From Pseudomonadota bacterium (GTDB lineage Bacteria > Pseudomonadota > Alphaproteobacteria > Rhizobiales > Xanthobacteraceae): 64,000 bases of DNA. The DNA lies in contig JAEYAW010000035.1 of assembly GCA_023404675.1 (NCBI GenBank), forward strand, positions 1 through 64,000. Direction: 5' to 3'. The number at the start of each line of letters is the position of its first letter. Position 1 is the first letter of the stretch. Below the pieces are notes generated by a model that worked only from the letters and a program-made list of their open reading frames with translations, was not told the DNA's origin and did no database searches. This document shows, piece after piece, positions 27,048 to 36,212 of this stretch. The translations under genes and the position numbers were made by a program.

Positions 27048-27378
27048 CCGGACAGGGGTGTCCCGGGACGTTGGATCTGGCGCATCCGGTAGGACCGTAG
27101 CGATTTGGGTGAATTCTTGGATTCATTGCGTTGAATTAAAGGAGGGATGTTGGCGCGACGCAGCATGAGGTGTCAGACTTAAAAATGAACATAATATTCA
27201 TTTGAGGTTCAGTTATTTTTATCACGCAAAAACAGTAGCTTGACAGTGATTTTCCATTGGCCGTCAGGTCTTGAAGCAGGCCGTGCGATAATTAGTGACT
27301 TGATATTCACGGTGCAATGCACAATATTGGTGTCGTCGAGACTGAATGAACGGGATCCTCGGTTTGCGAGGGAAGAAG
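27048..27378 (+). other. AT-rich intergenic region upstream of the GNAT gene
   Basis: 331 bases without a supported gene. The stretch 27160-27320 is markedly richer in A/T than its surroundings. It holds a perfect palindrome AAATGAA-N7-TTCATTT (27183-27203), a TTGACA hexamer (27240-27245) without a good -10 at the expected distance, and gtgcaatgcac (27312-27322). A ten-codon reading frame after AAAGGAGGG at about 27140 is too short to call. Confidence 0.5.
27183..27203. promoter_or_regulatory. operator-like palindrome
   Basis: AAATGAA (27183-27189) and TTCATTT (27197-27203) are perfect inverted arms with a 7-base spacer in AT-rich DNA 176 bases before the acetyltransferase start. The layout resembles a repressor operator; no known family consensus was matched. 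Confidence 0.35.
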
Positions 27379-28014
27379 ATGGCCAAGATCGCTGACACGT
27401 CTGCCCTGCATCGCGCGCTTCCAGGCCGCATCCGCCCGCTGTTGTCGAGCGAGATGCCCCTGCTGGAGCAGCATCTGCTGCGGCTCGATCCGGAAAGCCG
27501 TCACGATCGTTTCAACGGCTTCACCGACGAGAGCTTCCTGCGCCGTTACGCTGCCAAATGCCGGAACGACGGCACCATCGTCATCGCCTATGTCGAGGAC
27601 GGCAAGGTTCGCGCCGCGGCCGAGCTGCATCCGCCGGAGAAGGTGTCCGACGATTTGCCGGAAATCGCCTTCAGCGTGGAGAGCGGCCTGCGTCGGCTTG
27701 GTGTCGGTACGCTGCTGTTCGAGCGTCTGATCGGCGAGGCGCGGCGCCGCGGTTATCAGAAGTTGCGCATCACCACCGGATCGAGCAACGAGGGCATGCG
27801 CGCGCTGGCGCACAAGTTCGGGGCGAACCTGTCCTTCTATCGCGGCGAATCTACGGGCACGATCGATCTGACCCAGCCGGAACTGGCCGATATGGGACGT
27901 ATCCCGCCGGTCGGACCCGCCGACCTCGCGGCGGCCGCTGTCAGCTTCAACCAGACCTACTGGAAGATGCTCTCGGACATCTACACCACTCTCAAACCTG
28001 CCCGGGTCGCCTGA
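27379..28014 (+). CDS. GNAT-family N-acetyltransferase
   Basis: A 211-residue protein. After an N-terminal segment (LRLDPESRHDRFNGFTDESF, seen in a PatZ-like subgroup), the acetyl-CoA site LRRLGVGTLLFERLIGEARR gives the R-x-x-G-x-G/A loop at about residue 105-113. KLRITTGSSNEGMRALAHKF forms the next strand-helix. The substrate is not predictable. The ATG at 27379 has AGGGAAG upstream; one at 27346 would add 11 residues. A separate 180-base gap leads to proS. Confidence 0.87.
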   Translation: MAKIADTSALHRALPGRIRPLLSSEMPLLEQHLLRLDPESRHDRFNGFTDESFLRRYAAKCRNDGTIVIAYVEDGKVRAAAELHPPEKVSDDLPEIAFSVESGLRRLGVGTLLFERLIGEARRRGYQKLRITTGSSNEGMRALAHKFGANLSFYRGESTGTIDLTQPELADMGRIPPVGPADLAAAAVSFNQTYWKMLSDIYTTLKPARVA

Positions 28015-28193
28015 CGCCCGCGGGCCGGGGCCCGGGAAGGCGGGAGCTCGAATCGGCCTGCCGCCACACGTTGCCCCGCCTGAACGGGGCGCGGGGCAAT
28101 CGGGCGGAGGAGAGTTTTGCGCCTTGTGTTTTGCGGCGCGATCCGGTTTCACTGCGCGACCTTCCTTCATGCTCCAGTGATTCCGGGCGTTCC

Positions 28194-29513
28194 ATGCGAC
28201 TGTCGCGCTATTTTCTGCCGATCCTGAAAGAAAACCCGAACGAGGCCGAGATCGTCTCGCATCGGCTGATGCTGCGCGCCGGCATGCTGCGGCAGGAGGC
28301 GGCGGGCATCTACGCGTGGCTGCCGCTCGGCCTGCGCGTGCTCAAGAAGATCGAGCAGATCGTGCGGGAGGAGCAGAACCGCGCCGGTGCCATCGAGGTG
28401 CTGATGCCAACGCTGCAACTCGCCGACCTGTGGCGCGAGAGCGGCCGCTATGATGCCTACGGCCCCGAGATGCTGCGCATCCAGGACCGCCACAAGCGCG
28501 AACTGCTCTATGGTCCGACCAACGAGGAGATGATCACGGACATCTTCCGCGCGTCGGTGAAGTCCTACAAGAGTCTGCCTCTCAACCTCTACCACATCCA
28601 ATGGAAGTTCCGCGACGAGCAGCGCCCGCGCTTCGGCGTGATGCGCGGCCGCGAATTCCTGATGAAGGACGCTTACTCGTTCGATATCGACGAGGAGGCC
28701 GCGCGCCTGTCCTACAACAGGATGTTCGTCGCCTATTTGCGCACCTTCGCGCGCATGGGCCTGAAGGGGATTCCGATGCGTGCCGAGACCGGCCCCATCG
28801 GCGGCGACCTCAGCCATGAGTTCATCGTGCTGGCCGAGACCGGCGAGTCCGGCGTGTTCTGCGACCGCGCGGTGCTCGATCTGCCGGTCCCGGACGAGAA
28901 CGTGGATTATGACGGCGACCTGTCGCCGATCGTGAAGCAGTGGACCTCGCTTTACGCGGCGACCGAGGACGTGCACGAGCCGGAACGCTACGCACGTGAG
29001 GTGCCGGAGGATCGGCGCGTCGAGACGCGCGGCATCGAGGTCGGTCAGATTTTCTATTTCGGCACCAAATATTCGCAGGCCATGAAGGCCGTGGTTGCCG
29101 GACCCGATGGCGTCGAGCGTCCGATCCATGGCGGCTCCTATGGTGTCGGTGTTTCTCGTCTTGCGGGTGCGATCATCGAGGCGTGCCATGACGATGCGGG
29201 CATCAAGTGGCCGGAGGCGGTCGCCCCCTTCACGGTCGCGGTGATGAACCTGAAGCAGGGCGCGTCCGAAACCGACGCGGCGAGCGAGAAGCTTTATCGG
29301 GCGCTGGCCGCCAAGGGCATTGACGTTCTCTACGACGACACCGACCAGCGTCCCGGCGGCAAGTTCGCCACCGCCGACCTGATCGGAATCCCGTGGCAGG
29401 TGATGGTCGGCCCGAAGAGCCTCGCCGAGGGCAAGGTCGAACTGAAGCGCCGCAGCGACGGCACGCGCGAATTGCTGAGTCCGGAGGATGTGCTGGCGCG
29501 GCTGGCGCCTTGA
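28194..29513 (+). CDS. proS: prolyl-tRNA synthetase (bacterial alpha-type, no editing insertion)
   Basis: A 439-residue class II synthetase, the short form that lacks the INS editing domain and is normal for alphaproteobacteria. It starts MRLSRYFLPILKENPNEAEI. GPTNEE at 107-112 and motif 2 (QWKFRDEQRPRFG, R140) bind proline and ATP. Motif 3 is GSYGVGVSRLAGAIIE. The anticodon domain fills the C-terminus. The product charges the tRNA-Pro type encoded at 19401. It precedes lolC after about 100 bases. Confidence 0.97.
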   Translation: MRLSRYFLPILKENPNEAEIVSHRLMLRAGMLRQEAAGIYAWLPLGLRVLKKIEQIVREEQNRAGAIEVLMPTLQLADLWRESGRYDAYGPEMLRIQDRHKRELLYGPTNEEMITDIFRASVKSYKSLPLNLYHIQWKFRDEQRPRFGVMRGREFLMKDAYSFDIDEEAARLSYNRMFVAYLRTFARMGLKGIPMRAETGPIGGDLSHEFIVLAETGESGVFCDRAVLDLPVPDENVDYDGDLSPIVKQWTSLYAATEDVHEPERYAREVPEDRRVETRGIEVGQIFYFGTKYSQAMKAVVAGPDGVERPIHGGSYGVGVSRLAGAIIEACHDDAGIKWPEAVAPFTVAVMNLKQGASETDAASEKLYRALAAKGIDVLYDDTDQRPGGKFATADLIGIPWQVMVGPKSLAEGKVELKRRSDGTRELLSPEDVLARLAP

Positions 29514-29613
29514 TCGGCGTCTGCCATCAAATTTATGCGTCGCCGGCGGCGGGGGCGTTTCGTGGGCTAGAATACGCCCGATTCGTATGAAATCCCCGGC
29601 CATGGAAAAAGCC

Positions 29614-30882
29614 ATGAGCGAGCCTGTCGGCACCGCGCCGTTTTCCCGATTTGAATGGATGCTGTCCGGGCGCTACCTGCGGGCCCGACGCAAGGAAGGA
29701 TTCATTTCGGTCATCGCCGGATTTTCCTTCCTCGGCATCATGCTCGGCGTTGCGACGCTGATCATCGTGATGGCGGTGATGAACGGCTTCCGCAAGGAAC
29801 TGCTCGACAAGATTCTTGGGCTCAACGGCCACATCGTGGTGCAGCCGCTGGAGTCGCCGCTAACGGACTGGAAAGAGGTTGCCGAGCGCATCTCGAAGGT
29901 CGACGGCATCCGCCTCGCGGCGCCGGTGGTGGACGGACAGGCGCTGGCATCCTCGCCGTTCAACGCGGCGGGCGTGTTTGTGCGCGGCATCCGCGCCTCC
30001 GATCTCGACAACGTCACCTCCATCGCGAAGAACATCAAGCAGGGCACGCTCGATGGTTTCGACGACGGGCAGGGGATCGCGATCGGCCGGCGCCTCGCAG
30101 ATCAGCTCTCCGTCCATGCGGGCGATTCGGTCACGCTGGTTGCGCCGCGCGGCGCGGTGACGCCGATGGGCACGACCCCGCGCATCAAGCCCTACAAGGT
30201 CGCCGCCGTGTTCGAGATCGGCATGTCCGAATACGATTCGACCTTCGTGTTCATGCCGATGGCGGAGGCGCAGGCCTATTTCAACCGCAACAATGACGTG
30301 ACCGCCATCGAGGTCTATACGGGCAATCCCGATCGCGTCGACGTCTACCGCAGGGCCGTGACCGAAGCTGTCGAGCGGCCCATCTTTCTGATCGACTGGC
30401 GGCAGCGTAACGCGACGTTCTTCAACGCGCTGCAGGTCGAGCGTAATGTCATGTTCCTGATCCTGACGCTGATCGTGCTGGTCGCCGCGCTGAACATCAT
30501 TTCCGGCCTCATCATGCTGGTGAAGGACAAGGGCGCGGATATTGCCGTGCTGCGCACCATGGGTGCCTCGCAAGGGTCGATCATGCGGGTGTTCCTCATC
30601 ACGGGCGCCGCGATCGGGGTGGTCGGCACGCTGGTGGGATTTCTGGTCGGCCTGCTGATCTGCATGAACATCGAAGCCATCCGGCAATTCATCTCGTGGG
30701 TCACCAGCACCGAGCTGTTTTCTCCGGAACTGTATTTCCTGTCGCGGCTGCCGGCGGAGGTGGATGTCGGCGAGACCGCGGCCGTCGTCATCATGGCGTT
30801 GACGCTGTCGTTCCTCGCCACGCTTTACCCGTCATGGCGCGCCGCCCGGCTCGATCCGGTCGAGGCTCTGCGGTATGAATGA
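29614..30882 (+). CDS. lolC: lipoprotein-releasing ABC transporter permease LolC/LolE
   Basis: A 422-residue MacB/FtsX-type permease. One helix lies near residue 25-50 (VIAGFSFLGIMLGVATLIIV), a large periplasmic domain follows, and three more helices are at the end. EWMLSGRYLRARRKEGFIS is the LolC/E opening. In this clade a single permease works with LolD to send lipoproteins to the outer membrane. Start choice is uncertain among 29587, 29602 and 29614; the last has GGAAAA before it. The stop overlaps the lolD start. Confidence 0.9.
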   Translation: MSEPVGTAPFSRFEWMLSGRYLRARRKEGFISVIAGFSFLGIMLGVATLIIVMAVMNGFRKELLDKILGLNGHIVVQPLESPLTDWKEVAERISKVDGIRLAAPVVDGQALASSPFNAAGVFVRGIRASDLDNVTSIAKNIKQGTLDGFDDGQGIAIGRRLADQLSVHAGDSVTLVAPRGAVTPMGTTPRIKPYKVAAVFEIGMSEYDSTFVFMPMAEAQAYFNRNNDVTAIEVYTGNPDRVDVYRRAVTEAVERPIFLIDWRQRNATFFNALQVERNVMFLILTLIVLVAALNIISGLIMLVKDKGADIAVLRTMGASQGSIMRVFLITGAAIGVVGTLVGFLVGLLICMNIEAIRQFISWVTSTELFSPELYFLSRLPAEVDVGETAAVVIMALTLSFLATLYPSWRAARLDPVEALRYE

Positions 30883-31606
30883 GAGGGCACCGGGCGGGGG
30901 AGATATGGCTGAGGGGGCAGCAGAAGAGACGCCGGTCGTCTATCTCCACGATATCAAGCGGCAGTATCGCCAGGGCGACGATACGCTGACCATTCTGGAC
31001 GGGGCGCAACTCGCGTTGTGGGCGGGGCAGTCTGTCGCGCTTGTCGCGCCATCGGGCTCGGGCAAGTCGACGTTGCTTCATATCGCGGGGCTGCTCGAAC
31101 ATCCCGACGAGGGTGAAGTCTATGTCGGCGGGACCGCGACCTCGACAATGTCCGATGCCGACCGCACCCGGATCCGGCGGACCGAGATCGGTTTCGTCTA
31201 TCAGTCCCACCGGCTGCTGCCCGAGTTCTCCGCCCTGGAGAACGTGATGCTGCCGCAGATGATTCGTGGACTGAAGCGTGCGGAAACCATCGACCGGGCG
31301 CGCGACATTCTGGCCTATCTGGGCCTCGGCGAGCGTATGGCGCATCGTCCCGCCGAGCTCTCCGGCGGCGAGCAGCAGCGCGTCGCCATCGCGCGGGCGG
31401 TGGCCAACGCGCCGCGCGTGCTGTTCGCGGATGAGCCGACCGGCAACCTTGATCCGCACACCGCCGAGCATGTGTTCGGCGCGCTGATGCAGCTTGTGAA
31501 GGCGACACGGGTGGCAATGCTGATCGCCACGCACAACATGGATCTGGCTGCCCGCATGGACCGCCGGGTCTCGCTCGAAAACGGCCGCGTGATCGAACTG
31601 GCCTGA
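30875..31606 (+). CDS. lolD: lipoprotein-releasing ABC transporter ATP-binding protein LolD
   Basis: A 243-residue ABC ATPase: Walker A APSGSGKST (58-66), Q-loop VYQSHRLLPEFSALENV, signature LSGGEQ (162-167), Walker B RVLFADEP (181-188) and the H-loop ATHN. The MacB/LolD class is shown by the LLPEFSALENV text. It powers the LolC permease just upstream and overlaps its stop by 8 bases. A second ATG at 30905, after a GGGGGAG sequence, may be the true start. Confidence 0.95.
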   Translation: MNERAPGGGDMAEGAAEETPVVYLHDIKRQYRQGDDTLTILDGAQLALWAGQSVALVAPSGSGKSTLLHIAGLLEHPDEGEVYVGGTATSTMSDADRTRIRRTEIGFVYQSHRLLPEFSALENVMLPQMIRGLKRAETIDRARDILAYLGLGERMAHRPAELSGGEQQRVAIARAVANAPRVLFADEPTGNLDPHTAEHVFGALMQLVKATRVAMLIATHNMDLAARMDRRVSLENGRVIELA

Positions 31607-31622
31607 CGCGTTCTTATCCGTC

Positions 31623-31888
31623 TTATTTATGCTTGCCGCGGCCCGGCCGGGACGTTTTCGCGGGTGGCTGATAAAACGGATTGACCACGCATTGCCCGGC
31701 GCGGCCGGCCATCACCATCCGGCACTGGTCGAGCGTGTCGAAGCGGCAATCGCGCACATAATACGGTCCGAACTGCTCGACGCAGACCGGATAGTCCGGC
31801 GCGGCGCGGGCTGGCCCGGCCGCAACCAGAATTGCCAAGGCTGCGTCAACGCAGAAAGAGCCAGTGCCGTCAGAAGCGCGCGGCGCAT
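31623..31888 (-). pseudogene. frameshifted DUF3551 secreted protein
   Basis: A start at 31888 gives MRRALLTALALSALTQ, a normal signal-peptide start, but the frame then runs into unrelated text. From about 31841 the next frame continues perfectly as LAILVAAGPARA, then DYPVCVEQFGPYYVRDCRF and CVVNPFY, the DUF3551 domain. One base gained or lost near 31838-31843 would join them. Without it the domain frame has only a TTG to start from. This is a broken gene or a sequencing error; DUF3551 proteins are small, exported, cysteine-containing and uncharacterised. Confidence 0.7.
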
Positions 31889-31988
31889 TTGATGTTCACC
31901 CACCACGAGATGGCCTGATCAGTCAGCGCGACGGTAGACGCCTAACCCGGTTTCCGGTCAACTCAAATCGGCCCGCGTGTTCGAGATG

Positions 31989-32228
31989 CTACCGGCGTCG
32001 CTCCGGCCTTGCCGGTGCGGCCTGCTTCAAGAACGGATTGTAGAAGCACGATGCCGCCTGGCCGGACGCCGCCTCCTGACATTGCGCAATGCTCGTGAAG
32101 CGGCAATCGAACGGCAGGCCGCTGCGGCCGATGCAGACCGGATAGTTGTCGTCGGCGCGGGCCGGCGAAGCGGCCCCGGCCAGCGCGCCGCCGAGTATGA
32201 AAACGCCCAGTGCCAATGCCTTGTACAT
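31989..32228 (-). CDS. secreted DUF3551-family protein
   Basis: A 79-residue protein with a signal peptide ending SPARA (residue 25). Its mature domain has NYPVCIGRSGLPFDCRFTSI and ASCFYNPF, the paired-cysteine pattern of DUF3551. The ATG at 32228 has AGAGGAA upstream. It lies about 100 bases from the frameshifted paralogue and is intact. Function unknown; the family is largely restricted to Bradyrhizobiaceae and relatives. Confidence 0.78.
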   Translation of the reverse strand: MYKALALGVFILGGALAGAASPARADDNYPVCIGRSGLPFDCRFTSIAQCQEAASGQAASCFYNPFLKQAAPARPERRR

Positions 32229-32378
32229 GTCGGTTCCTCTGAAATGATACACGTCATATCTATGGAGGCGTGGGCCGGGCCCGCAAGGCGCTCTCTTGTC
32301 ATTGTGCGCTGCACAAATGCGTGATCGCCGCCCTGTTAACGATGATGCGAGGACAGCGGGGACGCGGCACAACCCGGG

Positions 32379-32407
32379 TTGACTCTTGAGAACAAAATGA
32401 GAACTAT
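32379..32407 (+). promoter_or_regulatory. LexA-type SOS promoter (GAAC-N7-GAAC between -35 and -10)
   Basis: The alphaproteobacterial LexA box is GTTC-N7-GTTC or its reverse complement. GAACAAAATGAGAAC at 32390-32404 matches it exactly. It overlaps a promoter with -35 TTGACT (32379-32384), a 17-base spacer and -10-like AACTAT (32402-32407). The miniprotein ATG lies 34 bases after the box. Repressor binding here would block RNA polymerase. A fixed 8-base motif is expected about once or twice by chance in 64 kb, so position is the main support. Confidence 0.7.
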
Positions 32408-32437
32408 GTTCTTCATTCGTTCACGAGAGGGCAAGCC

Positions 32438-32536
32438 ATGTTGAAGACCTTCATCGAGGAAGCGGCTGCGCTGGCGTCGCTGGCTTTGTTTGGCGGAATG
32501 ATCGCGGTCTGGGCGCAGGTGCTTCAGCAGCTTTGA
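32438..32536 (+). CDS. 32-residue membrane miniprotein under an SOS-type promoter
   Basis: A short gene with a GAGAGGG ribosome site about 7 bases before its ATG. The product begins MLKTFIEEAA and has one predicted transmembrane helix at about residues 9-28, containing LASLALFGGMIAVWA. The tail is VLQQL. Size and topology resemble SidA of Caulobacter, a 29-residue SOS-induced inner-membrane division inhibitor; sequence homology is not claimed. It ends 163 bases before dnaE. Composition, ribosome site and promoter together make it credible; the role is inference. Confidence 0.65.
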   Translation: MLKTFIEEAAALASLALFGGMIAVWAQVLQQL

Positions 32537-32699
32537 AGCACGCGGGCTGTGGAAAGAAGGGGCAAGACGGTTGTTGTGGTTGGTGGACAGACCGCGCCGT
32601 CGTACCCACCATTCGGTCTGTTGAGTCGGGCGACAAAATCGCGCCGGCGACCGAAAGCCCGCCGCGATGAGTCCTGCGGGCATCTGGCAGGTTTCAAAT

Positions 32700-35600
32700 A
32701 TGTCCACGCCCGGCTTCGTTCATCTTCACGTCCACTCGGCCTATTCGCTGCTGCAGGGCGCGTTGCCGATTGGCAAGCTTGCCAAGCTGGCTCAGGCGGA
32801 TAAGCAGCCGGCGCTGGCGCTGACCGATACCGACAATATGTTCGGCGCGCTGGAATTCTCCGACAAGATGGCGGGGGCCGGGATTCAGCCGATCGTCGGC
32901 TGCGCGCTTGCGATCGATTTCGGCGATGTCGATCCTGGTACGCGCAACAACCCCGCGGCCGTGCCGTTGCGTGTCGTTCTGCTGGCCGCCCGCGAGAACG
33001 GCTATCGCAGTCTGATGCGGCTCAATTCCCGCGCATTTCTTGAAACGCCGACGCATCAGGCGCCGCACGTCAAGATCGACTGGCTGGATGGCGAGACCGA
33101 TGGTCTCATTGCGCTGACCGGTGGACCGGAAGGGCCGGTGTCGCTTGCCGTGGCCTCGGATCAGCTTGCGCTGGCGCAGGGCCGTTGCGAGCGGCTGCTC
33201 GGCCTGTTCGGCGACCGGCTCTACGTCGAATTGCAGCGGCACAATGTGCCGGAAGAGCGGCGCGCCGAGCCTGCGTTGATCGACATCGCCTACGCGAAGG
33301 GCATTCCGCTGGTCGCAACCAACGAGCCATTCTTCGCGAGCGCCGACGACTATGAAGCCCACGACGCGCTGCTGTGCATCGCGGGCGGCCGTCTGGTCGC
33401 GGAGACCGACCGCAAACAGCTGACGCCCGAGCACCGCTTCAAGACTCGCGCGGAAATGGCGATGCTGTTCGCCGATCTGCCGGAGGCGCTGGCCTCGACG
33501 GTGGAGATCGCGCGCCGCTGCGCCTACCGCCCGATGAAGCACAAGCCGATCCTGCCGCACTTCACCGTCGGCGCGGAGGACGTGGCGGACGCCGTCGCGG
33601 CCGAGGCCGCCGAAATGAAGCGGCAGGCGGAGGAGGGGCTGGCGAAACGCCTGGAACGCCACGGCCTCGCACCCGGCACCACGGTCGAGGATTACAACAA
33701 GCGTCTCGCCTTCGAAATCGACGTCATCAACCGGATGAAATATCCCGGCTACTTTCTCATCGTCGCGGACTTCATCAAGCACGCCAAGTCGCAGGGCATT
33801 CCGGTCGGGCCAGGCCGTGGTTCGGGCGCGGGCTCGCTGGTGGCATACGCGCTCACCATCACCGACCTCGATCCGATCCGTTTCGGCCTGCTGTTCGAGC
33901 GCTTTCTCAATCCCGAGCGCGTGTCGATGCCGGACTTCGACATCGACTTCTGTCAGGATCGCCGCGACGAGGTGATCCGCTACGTGCAGGAGCGTTACGG
34001 CCGCGATCAGGTGGCGCAGATCATCACCTTCGGTACGCTGCAGGCGCGCGGCGTGCTGCGCGACGTCGGACGCGTGCTGCAGATGCCCTACGGGCAGGTG
34101 GACAAACTCACCAAGCTGGTGCCGCAGAATCCCGCCGCGCCCGTGACGCTGAAGCAGGCGATCGAGGGCGAGCCGAAGCTGCAGGCCTTTCGCGATGAAG
34201 ACCCCGTGGTCGCGCGCGCCTTCGACATCGCCCAGAAGCTGGAGGGGCTGAACCGCCACGCGTCGACCCACGCGGCCGGCATCGTGATCGGCGACCGGCC
34301 GTTGAGCGAACTCGTGCCGCTCTACCGCGATCCGAAATCCGATATGCCCGTCACCCAGTTCAATATGAAATGGGTGGAGCCGGCAGGGCTGGTGAAGTTC
34401 GACTTCCTCGGCCTGAAGACGCTGACGACGCTGGACACGGCGGTGAAGCTGCTGAAGCAGCGCGACATTCATATCGATCTGTCGAAGCTGCCCCTTGAGG
34501 ACGCCGATAGTTACGCGATGCTGGCGCGGGGCGATGTGGTCGGCATCTTCCAGGTTGAAAGTCAGGGCATGCGGCGGGCGCTGGTGGACATGCGCCCCGA
34601 CCGCTTCGAGGACATCATCGCGCTGGTGGCGCTGTATCGCCCGGGTCCGATGGCGAACATCCCGACCTATTGCGCGCGCAAGCACGGGGACGAGCAGCCC
34701 GAATACCTGCATCCGATGCTGGAGCCGATCCTGAAGGAGACCTTCGGCGTCATCATCTATCAGGAACAGGTGATGCAGATCGCGCAGGTGATGGCGGGCT
34801 ATTCGCTCGGCGACGCCGACCTGCTGCGCCGCGCCATGGGCAAGAAGATCCGCGCCGAGATGGAGAAGCAGGGCGCCATCTTCGTCGAGGGCGCGATGAA
34901 GAACGGCGTCGGCAAGGAGCAGGCGGAGACGATCTTCGAACTGCTCGCCAAGTTCGCCGACTACGGCTTCAACAAGAGCCATGCGGCGGCCTACGCGCTG
35001 GTGTCGTACCAGACCGCCTACATGAAGGCGCATTATCCGGTGGAGTTCATCGCCGCGTCCATGACGCTCGACATGAACAACACCGACAAGCTGTCGGAAT
35101 TTCGCGCCGAGGCGCAGCGGCTCGGCATCAAGGTCGAGCCGCCATCGATCAACCGCTCCGGCGTCAATTTCGACGTGACCAACGGCACCATCCATTATGC
35201 GCTGGCGGCGCTGAAAGGCGTCGGGCCGCAGGCGGTGGAGATGATCGTGGAGGCGCGCGGCGAGCGCGGCTTCACCTCGATTGCCGACTTCGCCGCGCGC
35301 GTGCCGCCGAAGGCGCTCAACAAGCGCATCATCGAAACGCTCGCCGCGGCCGGCGCGTTCGATGCGCTGGAGTCGAACCGGGCGAAGGTGTTCGCGGGCG
35401 CGGACGCGATCCTCGCCGCCAGCCATCGCAGCCAGGAAGCGGTCGAGAGCGGGCAGAACGATATGTTCGGCAACACGGCCGACGCGCCGTCGGTGATCCT
35501 GCCGGCCATCGAGTCATGGTTGCCCGGCGACAAGCTGCAGAAAGAATATGATGCCATCGGCTTCTTCCTGTCCGGCCATCCGCTCGACGACTACGCGGCC

Positions 35601-36212
35601 GCGCTGAAGCGGCTGCGGGTGCAGTCCTGGGTGGAATTCTCGCGGGCGGTGAAGAGCGGCGCGACGGCGGGCCGGGTCGCTGCGACCGTTGTGAGCCGTC
35701 AGGAGCGACGCACCAAGACCGGCAACAAGATGGGCATCATCGTGTTGTCGGATCCGTCCGGCCAGTTCGAGTCCGTGCTGTTCTCCGAGGGGCTGGCCCA
35801 ATACCGGGATCTGCTGGAGCCCGGCCGGGCGGTGCTGCTGCAGATGTCGGCGGAATTGCAGGGCGAGGAGGTAAGGGCGCGCATCGCTCATGCCGAGCCG
35901 CTCGATGATGCGGCCGTCAAGACACAGAAGGGCCTGCGGATTTTCGTGCGGGACGACAAGCCGCTGGAGTCGATCGCGCGCCGCCTCGCGGGGCCCGAGG
36001 TTCCGGCTGCAGCGCTCGGGTCGCGCTCACCGGTGGTGAAGGGTGCCGCTGCCGCCGCCAGCGCCTCGGCCGACGGCGAGGTGACGCTGGTGATGATGCT
36101 GGACCTCCAGACCGAGGTGGAGGTGCGGCTGCCAGGTCGCTTCAAGGTCTCGCCGCAGATCGCCGGTGCGATCAAGGCTGTGCAGGGGGTGGTGGACGTC
36201 CAGACGGTGTGA
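32700..36212 (+). CDS. dnaE: DNA polymerase III alpha subunit
   Basis: A 1170-residue replicative polymerase of the DnaE1 type. The N-terminal PHP domain opens with HLHVHSAYSLLQG. The catalytic aspartates lie in PDFDIDF (D412, D414), with GPGRGSGAGSLVAYAL before them. The helix-hairpin-helix (LKGVGPQAVEMIV) and OB-fold regions follow, and the C-terminal domain is intact. Length and features separate it from the DnaE2 error-prone form. The ATG at 32700 is preferred over 32667, which would add 11 residues. GAAC-N7-GAAC boxes lie beyond both ends, at 32390 and 36373. Confidence 0.96.
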   Translation: MSTPGFVHLHVHSAYSLLQGALPIGKLAKLAQADKQPALALTDTDNMFGALEFSDKMAGAGIQPIVGCALAIDFGDVDPGTRNNPAAVPLRVVLLAARENGYRSLMRLNSRAFLETPTHQAPHVKIDWLDGETDGLIALTGGPEGPVSLAVASDQLALAQGRCERLLGLFGDRLYVELQRHNVPEERRAEPALIDIAYAKGIPLVATNEPFFASADDYEAHDALLCIAGGRLVAETDRKQLTPEHRFKTRAEMAMLFADLPEALASTVEIARRCAYRPMKHKPILPHFTVGAEDVADAVAAEAAEMKRQAEEGLAKRLERHGLAPGTTVEDYNKRLAFEIDVINRMKYPGYFLIVADFIKHAKSQGIPVGPGRGSGAGSLVAYALTITDLDPIRFGLLFERFLNPERVSMPDFDIDFCQDRRDEVIRYVQERYGRDQVAQIITFGTLQARGVLRDVGRVLQMPYGQVDKLTKLVPQNPAAPVTLKQAIEGEPKLQAFRDEDPVVARAFDIAQKLEGLNRHASTHAAGIVIGDRPLSELVPLYRDPKSDMPVTQFNMKWVEPAGLVKFDFLGLKTLTTLDTAVKLLKQRDIHIDLSKLPLEDADSYAMLARGDVVGIFQVESQGMRRALVDMRPDRFEDIIALVALYRPGPMANIPTYCARKHGDEQPEYLHPMLEPILKETFGVIIYQEQVMQIAQVMAGYSLGDADLLRRAMGKKIRAEMEKQGAIFVEGAMKNGVGKEQAETIFELLAKFADYGFNKSHAAAYALVSYQTAYMKAHYPVEFIAASMTLDMNNTDKLSEFRAEAQRLGIKVEPPSINRSGVNFDVTNGTIHYALAALKGVGPQAVEMIVEARGERGFTSIADFAARVPPKALNKRIIETLAAAGAFDALESNRAKVFAGADAILAASHRSQEAVESGQNDMFGNTADAPSVILPAIESWLPGDKLQKEYDAIGFFLSGHPLDDYAAALKRLRVQSWVEFSRAVKSGATAGRVAATVVSRQERRTKTGNKMGIIVLSDPSGQFESVLFSEGLAQYRDLLEPGRAVLLQMSAELQGEEVRARIAHAEPLDDAAVKTQKGLRIFVRDDKPLESIARRLAGPEVPAAALGSRSPVVKGAAAAASASADGEVTLVMMLDLQTEVEVRLPGRFKVSPQIAGAIKAVQGVVDVQTV

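Noticed and set aside
27140..27180. Ten-codon ORF after AAAGGAGGG
   Set aside because: The ATG follows the ribosome site with no spacing and the product is too short to support.
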